A stretch of DNA of 64,000 nucleotides, taken from contig JANRIG010000004.1 in the NCBI GenBank assembly GCA_033765235.1, positions 24,414 through 88,413 of the forward strand. The letters are read 5' to 3'. The number at the start of each line of letters is the position of its first letter. Positions within the stretch are counted from its first letter, which is position 1. This document shows positions 19,269 through 30,900 of this stretch, piece by piece. The notes beneath the pieces are model-generated. The model made no database searches. It was not told the DNA's origin and saw only the letters and a program-made list of their open reading frames with translations. This stretch comes from JANRIG01 sp033765235 (GTDB taxonomy: Bacteria; Bacteroidota; Bacteroidia; Cytophagales; UBA9547). The translations under genes were made by a program, and so were the position numbers.

Positions 19269-22079
19269 TTATTTTGCCAACTTATTTTTCAAATATTTCG
19301 CTGTGAAGTTGTCTTTGAGCTTTATCATTTGCTCCGGTGTGCCTTCAAAGCATAAATGACCGCCTGCTTGCCCGCCTTCCGGACCTAAGTCTATTATCCA
19401 GTCTGCACATTTTATTACTTCTACATTGTGCTCTATGATCACTACCGTGTTACCCGCATTTACCAAGGTATTCACAGCGGTGAGCAACTTATTAATATCG
19501 TGAAAATGGAGCCCAGTGGTAGGCTCATCAAATATAAATAATATACCTGTGGCCATATTGCTACCCTCCCCTATGAAGCTTGCGAGTTTTACCCTTTGCG
19601 CCTCACCTCCACTGAGCGTGTTGCTTGACTGTCCTAATTTGATATAGCCAAGCCCTACTTCTGCCAGAGGCATCAGCCTTTTGCATACTCTGGTCATTTC
19701 ACCAAAAAATATAATGGCATCGTCCACTGTCATATCAAGCACATCTGATATGTCTTTGTTTTTGTAGGTTACCTCTAGTATATCTTGCTTAAATCTTTTG
19801 CCATGGCAGCTCTCACATAGGATGTGTATATCTGCCATGAATTGCATTTCTATGGTGATATGCCCCTCACCTTGGCAGGTTTCGCAGCGACCTCCTTCTA
19901 CGTTGAAAGAGAAATGCGATGGTTTATAGCCTCTTTGCTTAGCAAGTGTCTGCTCAGCATACAGGTTTCGAATAGCATCATATGCTTTGATGTATGACAC
20001 AGGATTAGACCTTGATGACTTGCCAATGGGGTTTTGGTCTACAAATTCTACTTGCTTTATTTGTGATAGAGGACCTTCTAATTTTTCAAATTTACCGGTA
20101 AATTCTTCGCCAATACCATTCACTATTTTGGAGATAGCCGGGTAAAATATTTTTTTTATCAAAGTAGATTTTCCTGAACCTGATACACCTGTCACTACCG
20201 TAAGGGTGTTTAAGGGCACTTTGGCAGTAATATTTTTTAGGTTATTTTCAGAAGCACCAGTAATTCTGATAAAATGTTTTGCTGCTCTGCGCAATTTTGG
20301 CACCATGATTTTATCAATGCCTGACAGATAGTTTACCGTGTGTGAATCTGTATATTTTTTTTGGTTTAATTCTTGCGGTAATACAGCATTTACCAAATGC
20401 CCCCCGTGCGATCCTGCATCAGGACCTATATCAAATATGATATCTGCAGTGCGCATTACTTCCTCTTCGTGCTCTACTACTATCACGGTATTGCCTATGT
20501 CTCTAAGACGGAGCAATACATTTACAAGCTTCTGTGTGTCGCGCGGGTGTAGGCCTATGCTGGGCTCGTCTAATATGTATAGTGACCCTACTAAGGCACT
20601 GCCCAACGTGGTAGCTAATTTTATTCTTTGAAACTCTCCTCCGGAGAGGGTATTGGCAATGCGATTGAGGGTGAGGTATCCAAGACCTACTTGCTCCAGA
20701 TAATATAGCCTCGTCACTATCTCTGCCAGCACTCTTTTGCCTACTTTGTGCTCGTACTCCGTGAGATTGAGTGTATTGAAAAAATCATGGGCTTGGGCCA
20801 CAGGCATGAGTACTACATCTGTGATAGACACCCCTGATATTTTCACATATTGTGCATCTTTTCTAAGGCGTGTGCCCAAGCACTCCGGGCATACTGTACG
20901 ACCTCTGTATCGAGATAGCATTACTCGGTATTGTATCTTATATGTTTCACGTTCAAGATATTTAAAAAATGTATGAAGACCTTCAAAATATTCATTTCCA
21001 TCCCATAGCAGTTTTTTTTCTTTTGCATTCAGCTCATTGTACGGGCGATGTATGGGGAAGTCAAATTTTATACCATTGGCTACTAAAGGCTTTAGCCATT
21101 CACTCATTACTTCGCCTTTCCATGGGGCTATAGCACCTTCATATACAGAAAGGTTTTTGTTGGGAATTACTTTATCAATATCTATGCCCAGCACATGCCC
21201 AAAACCATCGCAGTGCTTGCAGGCACCGTAGGGATTGTTGAATGTAAAAAAGTTGATGCCCGGCTCTTCAAATTTTATCCCATCTGCTTCAAATAGCGCA
21301 GAAAATTTGCGACTTTGCTTACCCATTATTTGTATTTCACAAGTATCTTCTCCTTCGTTGAATGCCGAAAGTATAGAGTCAGACAACCTAAATATGGCAT
21401 CATCATCAGATTTATGTATGATGGTGCGGTCTACTAATATGTAGGTATTTGCAGCCTTGTGTATGGGTGTGAAGTCTTTGAGTAGGTCTTCGAGTTCATA
21501 TATGGTGTCGTTGCACAGCAGTCTGGTGTAGCCTTTTTGAATAAGTGTTTCGAGTTGATAGGTAATATTGGCAGTGCGTGATAGCTTAAAAGGTGCTAAT
21601 ACATACAGTTTATCACCTTCATCAAAGGTTAATATCCAGTTTACAACATCGGTCACTGTATCTTTGCGAACTTCAACGCCTGATTTTGGGGAGTAGGTGC
21701 GCCCTATACGTGCATAGAGCAACTTTAGATAATCATATATCTCTGTCACAGTACCCACCGTAGAGCGAGGGTTTTTGGTATTCACTTTTTGCTCAATGGC
21801 TATGGCAGGGGCTATACCTTTTATGTAATCCACATCGGGTTTTTGCATGCGTCCTAAAAATTGCCTTGCATATGCATTAAGACTTTCTACATACATACGC
21901 TGCCCTTCGGCAAAAAGTGTGTCAAAAGCCAATGATGACTTGCCCGAGCCCGACACACCTGTGATCACTACCAATTTATTTTTGGGAATGGCTACACTCA
22001 GATTTTTGAGGTTGTTTACTCGCGCATTTTTTACGATAATATACTGCTTAGGGTCGAGGTTATCAATATCTTCATCCAT
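19269..22079 (-). CDS. uvrA: UvrABC excinuclease subunit A
   Basis: UvrA is the DNA-damage-sensing ATPase of nucleotide excision repair. The 936-residue protein has two ABC ATPase modules. Walker A motifs are GVSGSGKSSLAFDTLFAEGQ and GVSGSGKSTLIKKI; both signature motifs read NTLSGGE. The zinc-binding pairs CKHCDGFGH/CPECLGTR and CETCQGEGH/CESCHGKRF are present. Length and domain order are normal. The ATG at 22079 gives MDEDIDNLDPKQYIIVKNARVNNLKNL, as expected for the family. Confidence 0.97.
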   Translation of the reverse strand: MDEDIDNLDPKQYIIVKNARVNNLKNLSVAIPKNKLVVITGVSGSGKSSLAFDTLFAEGQRMYVESLNAYARQFLGRMQKPDVDYIKGIAPAIAIEQKVNTKNPRSTVGTVTEIYDYLKLLYARIGRTYSPKSGVEVRKDTVTDVVNWILTFDEGDKLYVLAPFKLSRTANITYQLETLIQKGYTRLLCNDTIYELEDLLKDFTPIHKAANTYILVDRTIIHKSDDDAIFRLSDSILSAFNEGEDTCEIQIMGKQSRKFSALFEADGIKFEEPGINFFTFNNPYGACKHCDGFGHVLGIDIDKVIPNKNLSVYEGAIAPWKGEVMSEWLKPLVANGIKFDFPIHRPYNELNAKEKKLLWDGNEYFEGLHTFFKYLERETYKIQYRVMLSRYRGRTVCPECLGTRLRKDAQYVKISGVSITDVVLMPVAQAHDFFNTLNLTEYEHKVGKRVLAEIVTRLYYLEQVGLGYLTLNRIANTLSGGEFQRIKLATTLGSALVGSLYILDEPSIGLHPRDTQKLVNVLLRLRDIGNTVIVVEHEEEVMRTADIIFDIGPDAGSHGGHLVNAVLPQELNQKKYTDSHTVNYLSGIDKIMVPKLRRAAKHFIRITGASENNLKNITAKVPLNTLTVVTGVSGSGKSTLIKKIFYPAISKIVNGIGEEFTGKFEKLEGPLSQIKQVEFVDQNPIGKSSRSNPVSYIKAYDAIRNLYAEQTLAKQRGYKPSHFSFNVEGGRCETCQGEGHITIEMQFMADIHILCESCHGKRFKQDILEVTYKNKDISDVLDMTVDDAIIFFGEMTRVCKRLMPLAEVGLGYIKLGQSSNTLSGGEAQRVKLASFIGEGSNMATGILFIFDEPTTGLHFHDINKLLTAVNTLVNAGNTVVIIEHNVEVIKCADWIIDLGPEGGQAGGHLCFEGTPEQMIKLKDNFTAKYLKNKLAK

Positions 22080-22449
22080 GATTTTTGCAAGTTAACAGGT
22101 ATTAGCCAAATGAAAAAATAATGTAAATATAATGGGTAAATTTATTAATGTGCGAGCGAATGAAAAGTTATGTTGGTGTTGTGATTGATGACTTAAACCC
22201 AAAAATACTCTGTCTCGTATTTTTTACGAGACTACAAACTCAAACTACTTTAAAATCAGGCACTTCATTTACCTTAAGTTAGTCACCATCTCGTTAAAAG
22301 TATAAAAATATATTACCTGTTGAGTGTGGTGAGAGACACGTATATGAAAGGGATGATTTATGTGCATTCAACTCAAATCAAGCGCGGTCTGAGCTATATG
22401 CTTTGAGGAAATAAATTGTCAATCTTGAATATTGAACTATTATTATTTA
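22080..22449. other. Gene-free stretch between uvrA and the PpiD-like gene
   Basis: About 370 AT-rich bp. It contains the hairpin at 22212-22232 described separately; no ORF or other RNA feature is supported. Confidence 0.6.
22212..22232 (-). terminator. Possible terminator of the PpiD-like gene
   Basis: A perfect 8-bp stem (GTCTCGTA / TACGAGAC) with a 5-nt T loop lies about 220 bp downstream of the ppiD-like stop codon. Read on the minus strand it is followed by AGAGTATTTTTGGG, a short T-run. The distance from the gene makes the role uncertain. Confidence 0.4.
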
Positions 22450-24555
22450 CTAAAAAAACTTATACCTGTAGTCTTTCAACTTGGCTTTTTCGCGGATGGC
22501 TTCTGTAATGGTATATTCGCCGCGAGAGCTGCTTTGCTGCATAAGTTGGTTGCGGAAGTAGCTATAGTCTGCTATATCCGGTGCCATATATTTTTTTTGG
22601 GTTTGTACCAATATCACCCCTGATGAGCCTTTAATACCTTTGTATGATTTGCCTTCGGCTAGTGCAAATGCCACTCCTGTACCCTCCGGCTCAAAACCTG
22701 CGGGGTTTATATTAGCCTGTGCCAAATTAAGGTCCATAAACTGTGCAGGCATGATATTATTGCCTATCTTTTTGGCTGCATCGTCTAAATTATTATTGTC
22801 AGCTCCTATTTTTTCAAGTATTTTGGCTGCTTTTTTGTCTGCATATAATAATCCTACTATTTGCTGCTGATAGGCTTTAATATTAACGGTTCCGTATTCA
22901 TACTTTTCTGATAGTGCGCTCACCACATAGTTATTATCTACCTCTATCACGGGTGAAATATCACCTTCTTTAGCCTCAAGAAATGTCCACCTTATCACTT
23001 CTTTGGGGTTTTGCAGATTGTTGAGTGCAGTGTGCCCGGGTGTGAGATATACATAGTTTTTATAATAACCTGGAAAGTCTTTCAGGGCAAGGTCCATACC
23101 CGAAATATCTATACTTGATACAGCAAATTTCTCTGCTTTTTTAAATACAGAGTCTCGCGTTTTGTCGCCGGCAGATATGGCTTTGTCTACCTGAGCCACA
23201 AAATATTTTTTGTTGGTTTTGGGCTCTGTTACTTTGATTATGTGGTAGCCAAACTGGGTTTCTACAGGGTCTGGAAGTACCCCTGCTTTGGTAGCAGCAA
23301 ATACAGCTTGCTCAAAGGACTTCACCATTTGTCCTTGTCCAAACCAACCTAAATCGCCGCCTTGCTGTGCAGAACCGTCTGTACCATACATTTGTGCCAT
23401 CATTTCAAATGAGCCTCCGTTCATTATTTGCTTAAGTATGTCTTTGCATCTTGCCAGGGTAGCTGCCTTGGCTTCGGGAGAGTCATTTTCCCAACGGAAT
23501 AGTATATGGCTTGCGCGTGCAGCATAAGCGGTATCATCTTTGAGGTTTGTCACTTTAAATATTTTGTACACATTGCCCTCTACCACAGGTCCGTACAATG
23601 AGTCTTTTTGAAATTTGCCAATGTTTTGCAACCCTTTTGGGAGCTGGCCGGGGTTCATCCAAAATGGTTCTGAAGGGTTGTCTGCGTTGATGGCTACAAA
23701 TAGTGAATCATCATCAGAATTTCGAAATTCTTCTTTTATTTTTGCCAATTCCACCATAAAGTCCATAGTATCTGCCTGCGAGGGTATGATTGGGAATGCT
23801 ACATATTGTATATTGGCACTGGGTTCTAATATAAAGCGTGACGGATTGTTTTTGGCAAATTCTGCTATATCGTCTTCATTGATAGGTACTTCTCCGTCTT
23901 GTATTACAGAGAAAGGTATGTTCACATATTTTATTTCGGCACGGCTTGCTGTAGCAGTGTATTCACGTTTTGCCTCGGCTTTGGTCACATAGGCAGACTT
24001 GCGGATAAGGTTTTCATATTTCATACGCAGCCTGTCGACAGGGAGGTTTTTTTCAAAATTTACCCATATGGCCTGTTGCTTTTGCTCAAGTTTGCTAAGA
24101 TTTTGTAAGTAGTTTATTATCATATTTTTGTCAAACTGACCTGTGTTAGGGTTTCTGAACGATTGCAATATGGCAGGGTGTATATTGCGGCCTTGCACCA
24201 TGTCTATCTGCTCTTCTTGCCCCACTACAAGACCAAGCGCATCATACTCTTTTTGATAGGCTATTTTAAAAAAAAGTTGGTTCCAGGCTTGTGGAAGAAA
24301 CTGCTGATTTTCTTCTTCGCCGGGTATTTTGTTGGTATTGAGATAATAGGAGTTTTTCATCTCATTAAGCTCGTTTTGAAACTTAGAAATGTGTATTTCC
24401 TCTCCGGCTATTTCGCCTACCACTTGTTGGTTTTTGCCAAGTATAAATGATGATGGGGAAAGCACATCGCCCCCGATGATGAAAAGTATTAAACCAAATG
24501 CTATGATACCTATTGCCCAGCTCGATTTTTCTCTTATTTGTCCTATTAATGCCAT
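22450..24555 (-). CDS. PpiD/SurA-type periplasmic peptidyl-prolyl isomerase
   Basis: The protein (701 residues) has one N-terminal membrane helix (WAIGIIAFGLILFIIGGDVL) and a SurA_N-like helical chaperone region. A parvulin (PpiC) domain lies around residues 345-455, with ASHILFRWENDSPEAKAATL... and GGDLGWFGQGQMVKSFEQAVF...TQFGYHIIKVT. A second, more diverged region follows. It is built like PpiD: inner-membrane anchored, with the fold in the periplasm, helping outer-membrane and secreted proteins to fold. Large T9SS cargo is abundant in this genome, but no specific link is shown. It has its own promoter upstream. Confidence 0.88.
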   Translation of the reverse strand: MALIGQIREKSSWAIGIIAFGLILFIIGGDVLSPSSFILGKNQQVVGEIAGEEIHISKFQNELNEMKNSYYLNTNKIPGEEENQQFLPQAWNQLFFKIAYQKEYDALGLVVGQEEQIDMVQGRNIHPAILQSFRNPNTGQFDKNMIINYLQNLSKLEQKQQAIWVNFEKNLPVDRLRMKYENLIRKSAYVTKAEAKREYTATASRAEIKYVNIPFSVIQDGEVPINEDDIAEFAKNNPSRFILEPSANIQYVAFPIIPSQADTMDFMVELAKIKEEFRNSDDDSLFVAINADNPSEPFWMNPGQLPKGLQNIGKFQKDSLYGPVVEGNVYKIFKVTNLKDDTAYAARASHILFRWENDSPEAKAATLARCKDILKQIMNGGSFEMMAQMYGTDGSAQQGGDLGWFGQGQMVKSFEQAVFAATKAGVLPDPVETQFGYHIIKVTEPKTNKKYFVAQVDKAISAGDKTRDSVFKKAEKFAVSSIDISGMDLALKDFPGYYKNYVYLTPGHTALNNLQNPKEVIRWTFLEAKEGDISPVIEVDNNYVVSALSEKYEYGTVNIKAYQQQIVGLLYADKKAAKILEKIGADNNNLDDAAKKIGNNIMPAQFMDLNLAQANINPAGFEPEGTGVAFALAEGKSYKGIKGSSGVILVQTQKKYMAPDIADYSYFRNQLMQQSSSRGEYTITEAIREKAKLKDYRYKFF

Positions 24556-24948
24556 AAAAACTCCTTATATTAATTTTGGGTGTGCAAAGTAAAGTGATAA
24601 AAGCATAACTTCAAAATTGATTTTGAGAATAAATAAAAATGAGATATGTTGCAGTATAGTACCGCAAATGAAAGAGCAAAAATATTATTTCATAATTTTT
24701 TAAAAAAAATAGATGCCAACATATTAATTACACTAATTTACACAAATAAAAAACTAATACTTGAAAATATTGTATCCAACCCCTAATATTTATATGTTAA
24801 GACCTATGGGGATATTTATTTATGTTTGTGTTTGTATGTGCAATATGAAATGAGGTAAGTCTCAATATTATCTTTATGTTAAACTTTGTACTCACCTTTG
24901 TTATTACACCTCTTATCTATTTACTTTACTGGTTGAACATATATAGGT
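24556..24948. other. Divergent intergenic region, PpiD-like gene / lamin-tail protein
   Basis: About 390 AT-rich bp. The left end carries the ppiD-like promoter. On the plus strand CACCTTTG at 24893-24900 resembles a -7 box (7/8) for the gene at 24949, but no well-spaced TTTG accompanies it. No ORF was recognised. Confidence 0.5.
24585..24615 (-). promoter_or_regulatory. Promoter of the PpiD-like gene
   Basis: Read on the minus strand: TTTG (24615-24612), a 19-nt spacer, then TTACTTTG (24592-24585), seven of eight matches to TAnnTTTG. The inferred leader is about 22 nt. Confidence 0.6.
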
Positions 24949-27900
24949 ATGGTAAAACTATTAAAAATTGCGTTATTATCCACTTTTTTATTCGCTTCTC
25001 CATCAATACTTGCACAACTCACAGACGATTTTGCTGATGGCGACTTCTCTGCAAACCCTGCTTGGAGCGGTGATATAGCAGACTATACCGTGAATGGAAT
25101 AAATCAATTACAACTCAATGCCTCAGTAGCCGGCACTTCTTACATATCTACCCCTGTATCCATTACAAATATTGCTAATGCAGAATGGTATTTTCAGGTA
25201 AGGTTGAATTTTGCGGCATCTACCTCCAATTTTGCACGCATATATTTGGTTTCAGACCAGCCCAACTTAGAGACAAATCTCAATGGATATTTTTTGCAAT
25301 TGGGCGAAACAGGTTCAGGAGATGTATTCAGGCTATATCGCAAAACAGGTGCTACCAATACTATTATTGCAAGCGGGGTCACTACTCTGGCATCAGCATT
25401 TCATGTAGATGTAAAAGTCACCCGCGACAATGCAGGGTTGTGGACATATTATGTAAAAAGTGTGACTTCATCGTCGTTTGGTGCCTCTGAAGCCACTGTC
25501 ACAGATGCTACTCATAGTACAACCTCACACTTTGGTTTTGTATCAATATATACTGTATCAAATATTCAAAATTTTTATTTTGACAATATCACCGTAACCT
25601 CCCCACCCGACCTGTCATCGCCCTCTGTATCAGGTATTAATGTATTGTCAGAAAGTAGGTTACAAATAAATTTTAATGAAAGTGTAAGCACCACATCGGC
25701 AGGCGTGGCTGCAAATTATGTGGTGAGTACGGGTATTAATTCCCCCTCCAACATCACCGTATCAGGTACTGCTTCTATTTTGGATTTTGCAAATACTTTC
25801 TCAGGCAGTACCTTACACTACATCACTATCAGTGGCATTTCAGACCTTAGCAGCAATGTCATGAGTGCCTATGTCACTACTTTTATCTACACTGTCACTA
25901 CCCCATCGGCACCTGCTACTGTCTCTGCCATTAACTTTAGAGAATTGGTGATTAATGAGATTATGGCAGACCCCTCAACTATATTGGGGAGTACTGAATA
26001 CTTGGAAATATACAACACTACCAATCGCGATATAGCTCTGCAAGGTCTTGTGCTCATAGACGGTACCACACACCGTACCATTAACCAAAATGTGACCATT
26101 AGCGCATTGGGATATATGGTAATAGTGCCTACCTCAGCCGAACGTACAGCCCTACTCACCGATGTGCCCGGCATACAGGTCATTACTTTGACAGGTTTTG
26201 GTCTTACCAATGGCGGTGAGGCACTGCAGCTTACACTACCGGGGGCTAACCTTATAGACAGCTATACCTATGCCTCTGCTACTAAAGGCAAATCGTGGGA
26301 GCAGATAAATCCTTTACTCACAACCTCAGGCAGTTTTAACTGGGCACTGAGCAATGCTACCATTGGAGGCACACCCGGCACAGCCAATATGCCCCTCACT
26401 GTAGGCGGTGGCACTGTGCTCACCATACCCTCAGACTTAGCATATAGAGAACTTGTAATCAGTGAAATAATGGCAGACCCTACGGGTTTTAACCCTGCTG
26501 TAGAATATTTAGAGATATACAATAATGGCACACGCAGCCTGCCACTTACCGGCTTAATACTCAGAGACGGCACTACTAATCGCACCATAAACTATCCTGT
26601 GACAGTGCCAGCGAGTGGCTACATAGTGCTAGTACCAAACGAGGCTGATAAAACAGCGTTGCTCAATATTTACCCTTCCATAGGTGTGATAAGCCTTAGC
26701 GGGCTAAGCCTTACCAACAGTGGCGAAGCGCAAACTTTGCAACTGCCAAGTGGCACCATCATAGACAGCTATACCTATCCATCTGCTACAGCCGGCAAAG
26801 CATTTGAAATCAGAAATCCTATACTTACCTGCTCAGGCACTTTCAACTGGACAGTGACGGGAGCAGCTGCGGGAGGTACTCCGGGTACCCAAAATGCTGC
26901 ATACTCCTTAGCAGTAACTGCCATGCCCATTTCTACCACAGGTATATCTATCATTAATCAAAGTACATTGGGGGTGAGTTTTTCATCCACTTTTTTAGCT
27001 AATACAGCTACAGTATCAGGCAACTATATAGTAAGTAATAGTATCAACAATCCTATGCTTGTGACATTAACTGCTAATAATACTAGTGCGACTATAGCAT
27101 TTAATACCATATTTGTTGAATTTCAATCTTACACCATTACTATCTCAGGTATAGCCGACCCTTGTGGCAACACTGGCGGTACTCGTACATTTAACTTTAC
27201 GTATTTTCCGCCTGTCACCTATCCTGGTATAGGCTATCGCGATGTGGTAATCAATGAAATAATGGCTGATGTGAGTCCTGCACCCGGTGGTGTACCCGCC
27301 TTTGATTATATAGAGTTGTACAACAAAACTAATCAAACATTATTACTCAACCATTTGATAATAAGAGACTATGCAAGCACAGGTACATATACAGACCGCA
27401 ACTTCCCCTCAAATGCAACCATTGCAGGACAAGCCTTTGCCATATTATGTGCAGCTGCTGCTAAATCTGTATTTGAAACTTCTTTGCCGGGTGTTAATAT
27501 ATATACTATTTCAGGTTTTGCACCATCAGAGGAAGATAAGTATGCGCTCATAAATACCTTTGCAGGTAATAATACCATTGATGTGGTAGATTATAAATAT
27601 GAATGGTATCGCAACACCGCCAAAGACGACGGGGGTTTTGCATTAGAACAAATAAACCCTAATACACCATGCAGTGGTGCCACCAACTGGTCGGTGACAG
27701 GGCTTGCAAAAGGAGGCACACCCGGAGCTGTAAATTCTATATTTAGCAATACTACTGATAATACTGCACCCACTGTGAAAGGCATATATGTGGCAAGCAT
27801 TAATCAAATAAAAATAGGTTTTTCTGAAAGTATGGATAGTACTACTCTCAAAAATAGCATACTATTTATGATAGCAGGTGTAAGTATCACGGGTGCGGTG

Positions 27901-30900
27901 CCCAATGCATCGTCAGACTCTGTATCTATCAACTTTACACCCTCTTTGATAGTAGGCAATACATACAATATATCCATCACAGGGCTGCGCGACTGCCCCG
28001 GCAATACCATGACTGCCACTTCTCTACAATTTGGCAAAGGTCTGCAAGCACTGCCTTATCAAATAATAATCAATGAAATATACCCTGACGAAACCCCTTC
28101 ATTCGGGTTGCCGGCAGGCGAGTTCGTAGAACTTAAAAATAATACTAACAAAATAATAGACATAAGCGGATACAAAATAAAAGATGCCACCTCTGAGTAT
28201 ATATTTCCCGAAGGGTCAAATATACTACCCAATGAATATGTGATAGTGACTGCTGCTACCAAAGCATCATTATTTCAACCCTACGGTAAAGTAATAGTAC
28301 CAGCCTCATTCTCATCTACTCTGCTCAACAATGATGGCGATGAAATAAAACTTACCAATGCTGCAGACATTATCATAGACCAAATGAAATATACCTCAGC
28401 AACCTACCGCGATGATAGCAAAAACGATGGAGGATATACGTTAGAAAAAATAAACCCTGCCATTACCTGTACAGGCGACTTTAATTGGAAAGCAAGCAAC
28501 GCACCCACAGGTGGCACTCCGGGCGCACAAAACTCAGTATTGGATGCTGCTGCTACAGATACACAAATTCCCACCATTAAAAATTCATATATGGAAACCC
28601 TTACCAGACTTATGGTAATATTTTCAGAAAACATGGACTCAGCCAGTGTGATAAATGTATCAAACATTATATCAAATACACTTGCAGTAAATACTATAGC
28701 TGTAAGGGGTGCGCTTAAAGATACATTGGAAATAAATTTTAATCAATTGGCTGTAGAGGGTACACCCTATGTGCTTACCCTTACCTCAGGGTACAAAGAC
28801 TGCTCCGGCAATGCGCTCATTACCTCCACTGTATCATTTGGCATGGGCAAAAAGCCTGCGCGTAAAAATTTGATAATCAATGAACTATACCCGGACGAAA
28901 ATCCATCTTTAGGGTTGCCTTTGGGCGAATTTTTGGAGTTGCACAATACTACCAACCAATTATTAGACTTATCAGGATGCAGTATTGGAGATGATGATGA
29001 CAGATATGAGTTTCCTGAATTTACCACCATATCCCCCAATGGGTATATCATCATATGTGCCTCTTCAAAATCAGCGTTATACCAAAGCTATGGCAAGGTG
29101 ATATCACCTTCAGGATATTCATCTACTTTTCTTAGCAACGAGGCAGACCTTGTGATACTTCGCAATGCCTCAGGTGCCGAACTCGACAGAGTATCATACA
29201 CTACCGCATGGTACGGCAATGCAGATAAAGAAGATGGCGGATATACCATAGAACGGATAAACCCCAACGCACCTTGCTCATCGGCTGCCAACTGGAAAGC
29301 ATCAGTCAGTAGTGTGGGAGGTACACCGGGCAGCATAAACTCTGTGTATAGCCTTGACCCTGACAAAGTAGCACCTGCTCTTATAGGTAATGCCGTGAAA
29401 TCTACCAAGTATGAGATAGGTATAGCATTTAGCGAGCCTTTGGACAGTGCCTCGGTAAGCAATGCAGTGTACTCGCCCGGTACCATTCTATCCATAGTAT
29501 CATTCAACCAAACTACCCCTACTTTGGACTCTATATTGGTAAGTTTCAATGCAGTATTTGAAACAGGTGTGCAATACACCCTCACCTTGAGTGGATTAAA
29601 AGATTGCGAAGGCAATATACTCACCACTACCGCCATTAACTTTGGTATTGGCCGCAAGGCACTTAAAAATGAAATTATCATCAATGAACTAATGCCCGAT
29701 GAGAGTCCTGTGGCAGGGTTGCCGGAGGCAGAGTTTGTAGAGATATTCAATACTACGTCAGATTTGATAAGTCTGAACGCTTTTACCCTAACAGACCCCA
29801 GCAGCAAAGGTAAATTTCCGGAAAATGCCTATATTTTGCCCAAAGAACATTTAATATTAACTTCCAATTCTAAAAATACATTATTCACAAGCTATGGACG
29901 TGTGTATGGATTGTCAAGTTTTCCATCGCTCAACTCCTCCGGCGACTTTATCTCACTCAAAGACTCTAATGAAGCAGTGATAAACAGTGTGAACTACCTC
30001 GATGATTGGTACAGCGACCCCAAAAAGGGCGATGGCGGTTACACTTTGGAGCGCATAAACCCCTATAAAAATTGCGGTGGCAGATCTAACTGGAATGTGA
30101 CCAAAGATGAGTCTGGAGGCACCCCCGGCAAGCAAAACTCCATCTTCAGCACCGGAAAAGATGGCGTAAAACCGACATATTCTGGTACTTATGCTATAAG
30201 TAATCAATCGTTTGCGGTAGCATTTTCAGAAGCTTTGGACGCAGACTCGCTTAAGCTTGCAGATTTTTCGGTGGCGGGAATATTGCTTAGCAGCTACACG
30301 CTCAGTAGTATGAATGCAGATACACTGTTACTCAGTACGCAAGAAACACTGGACTCGAATAAAATTTATAACTTGAATATTAACAAAATACAAGACTGCT
30401 CCGGCGAGAGTACAGGTGGCTTTAGCTTTGAGTCTGCACTGGGTGTGAGCCCCAAAAAGCACAGGGTGGCTATCAATGAAATAATGGCAGACCCCAAACC
30501 ATCCATAAAACTGCCTGAATATGAGTATATAGAGCTATACAATGCATCTGACTCACTCTACAATCTGCAAGGATGTTATCTGTACATTGATAAATCAAAA
30601 GTGATAATACCTGCCGGTATATTTATTAAACCCAAAAATTACTTAATAGTGACTAACAGCAAATACAAAAATGAATTTACAAAATACGGATTGGTAGCCG
30701 GGCTGGATGGGCTTAGCAGCATTACCGACAATGATGAAAAAATAATATTGACCAATAACAAAGGGCTAAAGCTATCGCAAGTAGCCTTTGATGCAGAGTG
30801 GTATGGCAATAGCGAAAAAGACAACGGAGGATGGTCGCTGGAAAGGATAGACCCTACCAACCCCTGTGCGGAAGCAACTAATTGGAAAGCCAGCATAAAT